Shown here: positions 56,815 through 64,000 of the stretch, piece by piece
Numbering within the stretch: position 1 is the stretch's first letter
How the letters are laid out: each line of letters starts with the position of its first letter
Assembly (NCBI GenBank): GCA_023052935.1
Contig: CM041293.1
Span: 152,023,474-152,087,473 of the forward strand
Length of the DNA: 64,000 bases
Origin: Piezodorus guildinii
Taxonomy: Eukaryota; Arthropoda; Insecta; Hemiptera; Pentatomidae
Direction: 5' to 3'
The notes under the pieces: generated by a model
Seen by the model: the letters and a program-made list of their open reading frames with translations, nothing else
What the model was told of the DNA's origin: nothing
Databases searched by the model: none
Made by a program: the position numbers and the translations under genes

Positions 56815-56929
56815 TTTTTTATAATGGATTCGTTGATTTCAGCCTGTTTATTTTATTACATAAAAATCGTATGCGTAGACTATCAGTTACTACTTAAGTA
56901 TAATAAAAAATTATGTATTTAGTTACTTC

Positions 56930-57185
56930 CTAGATTTCTGATAATCTTATCAAATATCTGAAGAGAAGATGCCCTGAGACCTTCTTAAATAAATAAATAC
57001 TTTTTATTTTTTTGTCTTTCTTAATTATCAAATTCACATACAATTTAAATTCAAACATTTTTATTACTATTGACCTACTAGAGCGCGACCAATAAACAGT
57101 TATTCTTAAGTCTTTGTCATGTATTTTATCTAACAGGTCAAGGTAAACAATAAAGTTGTAAATATCAATGAATAAAGTTTATAAA
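56930..57185 (+). mobile_element. Jockey-clade LINE 3' end, decayed
   Basis: ATATCTGAAGAGAAGATGCC and CTGAGACCTTCT correspond to the RLKRRWPRDLL codons. A 3' UTR with an insertion follows (GAGCGCGACCAATAAACAGT), ending AATGAATAAAG. Confidence 0.65.
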
Positions 57186-57286
57186 AATATCTATTATATT
57201 TAAATGTGAATATATCATTATAAAAATCTTTCTTTCTTAGTGTTTTTTTCAGGGCATTGAAGAAAAAAAGAACGAATAGAAAATGT

Positions 57287-57619
57287 TCACTCTGATTTAC
57301 ATGTAATGTTGCGGACAAGATAGTATTTCATAAAACATGAATCAAAGAAGAACTCAAGTATCTCTAAGAAAACATTGTTTGAAAAAGTATCGAAGAGTGA
57401 TTCAAAGCAAAACTTAGTCAAAAATCGATTGAGAAATCGCCGCCACCTAGAAGTTTTATTGCCGAGAGGACGATGAAATATAGACCAGGAAACAACTCTT
57501 TCTTCTTCACAGCTTCCGATGTTTTTCCTTGTGTATGTCTTCCAGGGAGCTACTTTATAGACTCCAGCAGAACCTTCTATAGCAGTTCCAGAGAAATGTA
57601 AAATCTTTGCTGTGGACAC
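57287..57619 (-). CDS. Unidentified 110-codon ORF
   Basis: I do not recognise the product. It starts MSTAKILHFSGTAIEG and has a basic stretch RPLGNKTSRWRRFLNRFL followed by Phe-rich FCFESLF...FLEILEFFFDS. Base composition is less AT-biased than its surroundings, and codon use looks coding-like in the first 70 residues. It could be a lost exon, a relic or chance. It lies next to the long palindrome. Confidence 0.25.
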   Translation of the reverse strand: MSTAKILHFSGTAIEGSAGVYKVAPWKTYTRKNIGSCEEERVVSWSIFHRPLGNKTSRWRRFLNRFLTKFCFESLFDTFSNNVFLEILEFFFDSCFMKYYLVRNITCKSE

Positions 57620-57677
57620 AAATATTACTTAACTTATGTTTTCATTCCATCTTAGAGGTTATCTGTTACAATGGATT

Positions 57678-58507
57678 TACAAGAGTGCAAAGCAGTATTT
57701 TTGCCAAAATAAAATCTAAAATAAAAGAGAAAGCAGAAAGTTATTTTGACGATTATAATATTAAAAACAAATGTTTTACAGAAACTACTATCGAATGAAT
57801 TCTAGATAATAGATTGTTTAAATAAAGTTCTCACCAGTTTTTTTTTAACTTATACATATATGAACGCCTATGTTACTACACTTATATTTTTATTCCGTTC
57901 TTCGAGGTTATCTGTTACAATGAAAATCAAAGTGTGCTAAAGAAAATTGTTTTCAAAAGGAAAATTAAAAAATATAAAAAAACACAGAAAGAATTCTTAT
58001 ATTATTCAATCTAGGCCACGAAACTACTGTCCAATTTTCATGATTAAAATTTAAGTATAAAAGTTTTTGATGAAAGTTGTCTAAAAATATATAACTTATT
58101 TTTAGACAACTTTCATCAAAACTTTTATACTTAAATTTTAATCATGAAAATTGGACAGTAGTTTCGTGGCCTAGATTGAATAATATAAGAATTCTTTCTG
58201 TGTTTTTTTATATTTTTTAATTTTCCTTTTGAAAACAATTTTCTTTAGCACACTTTGATTTTCATTGTAACAGATAACCTCGAAGAACGGAATAAAAATA
58301 TAAGTGTAGTAACATAGGCGTTCATATATGTATAAGTTAAAAAAAAACTGGTGAGAACTTTATTTAAACAATCTATTATCTAGAATTCATTCGATAGTAG
58401 TTTCTGTAAAACATTTGTTTTTAATATTATAATCGTCAAAATAACTTTCTGCTTTCTCTTTTATTTTAGATTTTATTTTGGCAAAAATACTGCTTTGCAC
58501 TCTTGTA
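57678..58507. repeat. Near-perfect long palindrome, 411-bp arms, 7-nt loop
   Basis: Left arm 57678-58089 (412 nt) and right arm 58097-58507 (411 nt) are reverse complements. I see one indel only, a run of five against four T near the centre. Loop 58090-58096. Within each arm, two diverged direct units (GAGGTTATCTGTTACAATG near 57655 and 57905) show an older ~250-bp tandem duplication. It could be a real inverted duplication giving long hairpin RNA, or an assembly artefact. Confidence 0.93.
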
Positions 58508-58587
58508 TATCTCTCTTTTTCAAATAAGCGTATTTCTTAACTACATAAATAACATTGAATATGGTCAAGGCTATTAACTTCATTTTT

Positions 58588-59369
58588 ACTTTCACTTAAT
58601 ATATGTAGTAATATCGAATTCCAGATTTCAATGGAAATACACATTTTAGGGTCCCCTGAGTCCAAATAAAATAACCAAGTCCCGCAAAAAGATCTGTGTG
58701 TGTGTGCTAACTCCCGAGCTGAAACGGTAAGTCGTATGAAACTGAAATTTCATATGTAAGACAAATATACGCCCGAGACGTTACAAAACCTTTTTCATCA
58801 AAATGAGCTTACCAGAAGAGCCACTTTATACCATGCATTTTGCACCTTTTATTGATTTTTTCAAAAACGGTCCAGACGATTTTGATTAAACTCGCTATAT
58901 CGATTTCAAATTTGATGAGCTTTAATATCATGTAGGTTTCATTCTGATTAACATGGTCTGACAGGCTTAAATGCCGATAATTTAAATTTTCTTTATCTAA
59001 AGTACCTTTAATTTTGTTGATTCTATAAAAATAACTATATTATCTTGTTACAACTGATAAAAAACAGGTAAATATATAAATTGAATGAATTCGATACCTA
59101 AAAAAAGGAAACAACTGGAAAAATATTTCTTTAATGCAATTTTTTGTTTTTAAACATATGAGCAGTAATATACATGTAGGAAAGCTAAGGATTTTAGAAA
59201 AAAGAATTCTCATACACAGGCTTTTAAAAGTTAATAGAGAGTGATGAAATGAACATAAAACTAACTGATTATTTTAGATAATAATATAATAGATTTTTTT
59301 AATGAAACACGTGTTTCTATATAAATTCAATTTAATTAATTCCGAAAGTCGTTTGTTGCCCGCACCAGA
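58588..59369 (-). mobile_element. HINE-like family, near full length
   Basis: Starts ACTTTCACTTAATATATG after TTTTT, has a short TG tract, and ends GTTTGTTGCCCGCACCAGA. The right-hand end is deleted just before the subterminal repeat (CCGAAAGTCG instead of GTAAGTGAAAGTCG). Confidence 0.88.
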
Positions 59370-60283
59370 TTTTTAATTTTCTTTTAATGATATACATTTT
59401 ATATACAGTCTGTCTACGACCGCGTTCAGTGTAAGATCGGCTCAGCGTTTGTCTCATATATACAAGGTTAAAGTTGATCAATTTAGGTGTAATTCATGAT
59501 CTTTCAAGCTTTTACTTGTGATGCACTACGGATAAACATACTAACACAAGAACGATATAGACTCTTGTGTTAGTTTAGGTCCGTGAATCCTCAGACTTTG
59601 TTCTCAATTCTCCGCACTTGGAAGGCTGACTGTTTCCATACCATACAATGTTATTCATTTTCATTAAAAAAGAGTTTGCCAATAATAGAATTCTAAAAGA
59701 AAATTCTGTACCGGAAAACGCAATATTAGAATTAAGTCACCTTTCCTAAAGATTAAGTGGAACACGAATATAAATTCTATCTCCAATTGTAGCTTGACAA
59801 TAAGGCCTTCTAATTAGCCTGAGGGTGACTGGAAACTTGGAGAGAGAGAAGTGGAAGAGTGACCTTTGGCTGATGACATTTAAATGCAGCCACAGCTGTG
59901 ACGGATCCCCCGGGTGTGAAGGCAAAGGTTAGGCCCGCGTTATGGCGCCTCCAGCCCTCCGCTGGAGAAACAATGCTCGTCCCTTCTCCAGCAATAAGGG
60001 CTGCCTTGTCGCTGAGCCTCAGTCCAAGGGGCTTTGGCTCAACGTCACTCCCCTCCTCCTTTTGTGTCTAGCCTCTTCTGGAGGGGCTTAATTAAATCAG
60101 ACAATTTACAGTGTCAACAAGGGATACAACTATTGTTAAAATGTTGCTGATTAAAATGGGTAGTATAATTCAGTGATCCAAAAAGCTCTTATACTCCATG
60201 AATCCGTATTATCCTAAAAGTAAAAAGTTTGATCATGAATTAGAATATTTTTATATACATATTGTTATCTATTTACTATTTTT
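59370..60283. other. Non-repetitive block with GC-rich segment
   Basis: 59820-60075 is the most GC-rich part of the window, with no ORF of note, no similarity to the repeats here and no simple repeats. It is a candidate conserved non-coding or regulatory element. A perfect 12-bp hairpin lies upstream at 59540-59574. Confidence 0.45.
59540..59574. repeat. Short hairpin
   Basis: ACTAACACAAGA and TCTTGTGTTAGT pair perfectly over 12 bp around an 11-nt loop. Confidence 0.85.
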
Positions 60284-60427
60284 ACTTTCATTTACTATAA
60301 ATAGTAAGGGGAAGTATTGCGATCGTGAAAATTTTCGAATTCCAGTTTTCAACGGAAATACACGTTTTAGGGTCCCCCGAGTCCAAATAACCAAGTTCCG
60401 CAAAAAGGTCTGTGTGTGTGTGTGTGT

Positions 60428-60473
<46 letters not shown>

Positions 60474-61184
60474 TAACTCCCGGGCGGAAACGGAAAGTTC
60501 TATGAAACTGAAATTTCATATTTAAGACAACAATACGCCCGAGACGTGACAAAACTTTTTTCATCAAAATGAGCTTACCAGAAGAGGCACTTTATACAAT
60601 TCATTTTGCACCTTTTTTCGATTTTCTCAAAAACGGTTCCGACAATTTTGATTAAACTCGCTATATCGATGTAAAATTTAATGGGCTTTAATATCATGTA
60701 GGTTTTTTTAAGATAAAAATGGTTTGACAGGGCTTAAATGCCGATATTTTAAATTTTCTTCCCCTAAAGTACCTTTAATTTTGTAGATTCAATAATAATA
60801 ACTAGATTATCTTGTTAACGCTGATGAAAAACTGGTAAATATATAAACTGAATAAATTCGATACCCAACTAAAGGAGAAAACAGAAAAAATATTTTTTTA
60901 ATGCAATTTTTCGTTTTTGAACATAAGAGCAGTAATATACATGTATGGTATACCTTTTTTAAGCTTTTAAATGTTATTGGAGAGTGATGAAAAGAAGATA
61001 AAACTTACTGATTATTTAAGATAATAATATAATTGATTTTTTAATAAAACACATGTTTCTATATAAATTCAATTTGATTAATTCCTTAATAATTTCACGT
61101 ATTTTTATCTCTAACTGATTTGAAAATTCTTTCATTGATTTTAAAAATCGAGGTAAGTGAAAGTCGTGTGTTGCCCGCACCAGA
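60284..61184 (-). mobile_element. HINE-like family, full length
   Basis: Terminal palindrome ACTTTCATTTACTATAAATA continues to GTAAGGGGAAGT. A long TG tract (60411-60472) with one TC interruption follows, then all blocks to GTGTTGCCCGCACCAGA. The next copy begins 6 T later, so two copies are head to tail. Confidence 0.92.
60411..60472. repeat. (TG)n microsatellite inside the HINE
   Basis: About 31 TG units with a single TC. Confidence 0.95.
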
Positions 61185-61190
61185 TTTTTT

Positions 61191-61951
61191 ACTTTCACTT
61201 ACTATGAAATATGAAATATATAGTAAGAGAAAGTATTGCGATCGTGAAAATTTTCGTATTCCAGTTTTCAACGGAAATACACGTATTAGGGTCCCCTGAA
61301 TCCAAAAATCCAAGTCCCGCAAAAAGCTCGGCATGTCTATGTGTGTGTGGTAAGCCCTGAGCAAAAACGAAAACTGAAATTTCATACTTAGGACAACTAT
61401 ATGCCCGAGATGTTACAGAAACCTTATCATTAAATCAGCTGATCGAAAGATCTGATTTATACCCATGCATTTTGCACGTTTTCACGATTTTCTCAAAAAC
61501 GGCTATAACGATTTTGATCAGGCTCTTCATATCGATGTAAAATTTGATGGGTGATGTAGGTTTCATTCTGATTGAAATTTGAAAATAAATGAAAAAGAAT
61601 AAAAATTGAAATTTTACCTATATATATGCTTGTGACTCCATCATTTTCTAAATTTGATAAAAACTCGATAGATTTATAGAATCAGTATACCGCTATTAAT
61701 TATAAAAAAAACATTACCCTACCCTTCCTTCTCAAAATTTGAGGGCTAACGTTTACATTTGAGGTGAAATATATGCCATTAGAAAGTAGCTTTTGATGAA
61801 AATAAAATAAAAGTAAGTTATTGTATACAATAATATAATATAATATGTTTTACTTAAACACATGTTTATTTAGCATTTTTTAAGTCCAAACTTTATTTAA
61901 AAGATCATGAACTGATTTAACAAAGTAGGTAAGCGAAAGCTGTGTGCCAGA
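61191..61951 (-). mobile_element. HINE-like family, directly tandem to the previous copy
   Basis: Starts ACTTTCACTTACTATG; the terminal hairpin has an enlarged loop (GAAATATGAAAT). It ends in a decayed GTAAGCGAAAGCTGTGTGCCAGA. The central region is more diverged than in its neighbour, so the pair did not arise by one recent duplication. Confidence 0.88.
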
Positions 61952-62934
61952 TTATTAAAAGAAAAAAAAACTACAAAATTATATATCGTCCTATGTCTGT
62001 ATTATGTATTATATTCGTTATATACCGAAATTAAATAATCATCACTTTTACAGCATTGTCGATGTAATTAAAACATTTTAATGCTAGACGTACATAATGG
62101 AATATAAAGATCAAATAATAATTAAACGAAGTTGAAAACTTATAAACGTATTCATTAGCAACAAGAAAGTTATGTAATGAATATACTATTTAAAATATTT
62201 TTTCCTGAACAGAAATCTGAAACCGTTCTCTCGCTTCAGCTGTCAAAAGAAAAAAAATCTTTATTGGAATTCCTTACCGGTATCTAAAAGGAACAAAAAA
62301 AAAAGTCTATTTTCGAGCCTGAGTGATGAATTTTCCTTCAAGATCAAAGAAATATTCAGGTTTATACTGCGAAAAAATTTCTTTTAAGGCCATCATAATT
62401 ACTTTTCAAGAATAAAAATAGCTAACAATCGGTCGCTATAATTCAGTATAATATTTTATTTTTTTTAGGATCATATTAATTTACATTTAAAACATATATT
62501 TTTTTCTGATACTATTGACAGCTTTTATGTTTCATTTAATGTTTTTTTTAATATTCATAATAATTATTTAATTTAAACATTAAAAGTAGGACCAGTGTTA
62601 ATTTTCCTCCCTTTATCAAATTATAAATTTGCGGACAAATGTAATTATTCGTTTCACGGATTCTTTGTATCTTGAAACTAAAAAACATAATTTTTGAGGG
62701 GAGAGGTGTATTTATTGAAAATATATTTTTTTAAATTTATTTACATATATATATATATGTATATATATATATGTGTGTGTGTGTGTCTGTGTGTGTATTT
62801 TTATTTTGCTTAATACTTTTCTATTCACACCTGTCATGCAGTTGTCCATCAGTAAATGTGAGGTAAGGTTGATGTGGCGTTTAGGCAAGAAGGAAGAAGA
62901 TGCCCTGTGGCAAGTCATTCTAGGTGATCATTTA
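61952..62934. other. No recognisable gene
   Basis: AT-rich with small AT and TG tracts at 62745-62795; the ORF 62712-62918 (minus) reads through them. Confidence 0.4.
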
Positions 62935-63275
62935 TCTAAATAGTTTCTAAAATATTCAGCTTTTTTACAGCATATTATAAATATATATAACTGTTTCTAG
63001 ATTTGAAAAAAACAAAAAACTAATCAAATGCTTTTGCTAATTTCTCCTTAAGGAAGTCACAAAATTTGCCAAACAAGTATATTTAGTTTTTTTCGTCAAT
63101 GCTAATAATATGATATATTTAATTTTTTAAATATACAAATTAGAAGAAAATTTAAAATATCGGTATTTAAGCTTTGTCAGACTATTTAAATCAGAATGAA
63201 ACCTACATGAGATCGAAGCCCATTAAATTTTACATCGATTTAGCGAGTTTAATCTAAATTATTATAGGTGTTTGT
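62935..63275 (+). mobile_element. HINE-like family, central fragment
   Basis: Contains the AAAATATCGGTATTTAAGC, TGTCAGACTATTTAAATC and TTTTACATCGAT...GCGAGTTTAATC blocks; both ends are missing. Confidence 0.7.
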
Positions 63276-63539
63276 TGACGTTAAAGTTTAATTTACAGTT
63301 TTTATTTTTTTTATAAGGCCGTTTTTTATGAGTGTACATTTTATGTTAAATTAAACATAATATCCGACCTGTAAAAATTCTTGAGGTTTATTAAAACAAT
63401 AGAGACAGTTTTTAAGTATAAAATAGTTTAGTTATAACTTTGTTAATCCTAAAGTAATAGTGTATTAGAAACAGCAAAGAACCAAGTACTGAGCACAAAG
63501 TTCAGATTTGTTAACTGGGGTTAATCCTTGGTGTTAATC

Positions 63540-63735
63540 CTAAGCCTGGCGCGACAGGCCGTGTAGGCCCTTGGCCGCGTGGTATAGACTCCTGGGAGAA
63601 TATACTAACGTTTCTCAGTGAAATGTTTAGGGAAGGGTCATCACTCCTTACGCCTATGTTTTGCGAGTTGCCACCAGTGGGCCTGACGAGTCTCACTACC
63701 CGGGGGAGAGGCTGTGAGTGAGTAGAGAAAGACAG
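63540..63735 (-). mobile_element. tRNA-derived SINE, family B, body fragment
   Basis: The reverse complement matches the body of 28420-28712: AGTGAGACTCGTCAGGCCCA, CATAGGCGTAAGGAGTGATG, AGTATATTCTCCCAGGA and ACCACGCGGCCAA. The tRNA-like head is not present. The overlapping 110-aa ORF is not a gene. Confidence 0.75.
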
Positions 63736-63901
63736 AAGACGATCGTACTTCAATTGTTTTTTGACTGCCTCGTGCCAGTTGAGTCTTAAGCTAGCGTCTA
63801 AGCGATGAAGATGTGCCGTATATAGACCCAAGATTCCTCTCAACGTTTAAACGTTTGGAAACGAATTTCTTCATCTTCTCATCGTTCCCCTTGGAACTTG
63901 G

Positions 63902-64000
63902 AAGAGCCGCCTGCGGTCATTTTCAACACCCAAGAGAACTTCGTCCAAGCCGCCCTGCGGTAATTTTCTTCAATACTCAAGACGACTTCGTTCAAGCCGC
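63902..64000. repeat. Tandem repeat of about 46 bp, running off the window
   Basis: Units begin AAGAGCCGCCTGCGGT (63902), AAGCCGCCCTGCGGTAAT (63948) and AAGCCGC (63994). Unit lengths of about 45-47 bp do not keep a reading frame. Confidence 0.7.

Noticed and set aside
59540..59574. microRNA precursor
   Set aside because: A 12-bp stem with an 11-nt loop is too short for a microRNA hairpin.
60367..60567. Minus ORF rich in Thr-His repeats, and similar ORFs at 11506-11706, 49113-49319, 54320-54595 and 61095-61385
   Set aside because: They are the same reading frame through the HINE microsatellite block; frames differ between copies and no protein domain is present.
63511..63843. 110-aa minus ORF
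   Set aside because: Lies over a SINE B fragment with no protein domain.
1..64000. CRISPR array, prophage, bacterial operon or mitochondrial insertion
   Set aside because: No regularly spaced repeats, bacterial genes or mitochondrial genes were seen; everything fits an insect nuclear repeat landscape.

Overview
The window is AT-rich DNA from an insect nuclear genome (order not determined). The one convincing host coding segment is an immunoglobulin-domain exon on the minus strand (355-555), with consensus splice sites on both sides. It belongs to the lachesin/klingon-like neuronal cell-adhesion family. No other host exon is recognisable, so most of the window is probably a very long intron of that gene or the flank beyond it. 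There are no rRNA or functional tRNA genes, no CRISPR arrays and no bacterial or mitochondrial insertions that I can see. One 100-N assembly gap lies at 48140-48239.

The rest is a dense layering of transposable elements. (1) About 19 copies or fragments of one non-coding family of roughly 0.9 kb cover about 13 kb, near 20 percent of the window. It has a TCTGGTGCGGGCAACACACG terminus, ACTTTCACTTAC subterminal inverted repeats, an internal CA/TG microsatellite and a palindromic hairpin at the other end. This architecture fits HINE/DINE-1 type non-autonomous Helentrons, and two copies are joined head to tail. (2) About 15 5'-truncated jockey-clade LINE 3' ends. (3) RTE-like, CR1-like and RNase H-bearing LINE fragments. 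(4) Three tRNA-derived SINE families. One ends in a 65-nt poly-T tail inside a perfect 12-bp target-site duplication. (5) DNA transposon relics: an internally deleted mariner, a hAT-type MITE with 8-bp duplications, a 1.35-kb inverted-repeat element with repeated subterminal motifs, and several foldback elements. (6) An LTR-retrotransposon integrase relic, a Penelope-like palindrome and a possible Helitron 3' end.

Layout: 1-1300 host exon, intron and a HINE fragment; 1.3-4.1 kb an inverted pair of HINEs; 4.1-10.8 kb LINE scraps and the 8229-9580 TIR element; 10.8-17.7 kb HINEs, mariner relic, complete 5'-truncated jockey insertion, RNase H LINE and RTE; 17.7-28 kb CR1-like and jockey 3' ends with AT microsatellites; 27-37 kb SINEs, nested HINE/jockey, RTE; 37-45 kb integrase relic, MITE, poly-T SINE inside a possible Helitron; 45-57 kb HINEs and jockey ends; 57-64 kb a 411-bp-arm near-perfect palindrome, a run of HINEs and a GC-richer non-repetitive block (59800-60075) that could be regulatory. 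Nested insertions give a relative chronology: several HINEs are older than the SINE and jockey copies that interrupt them.
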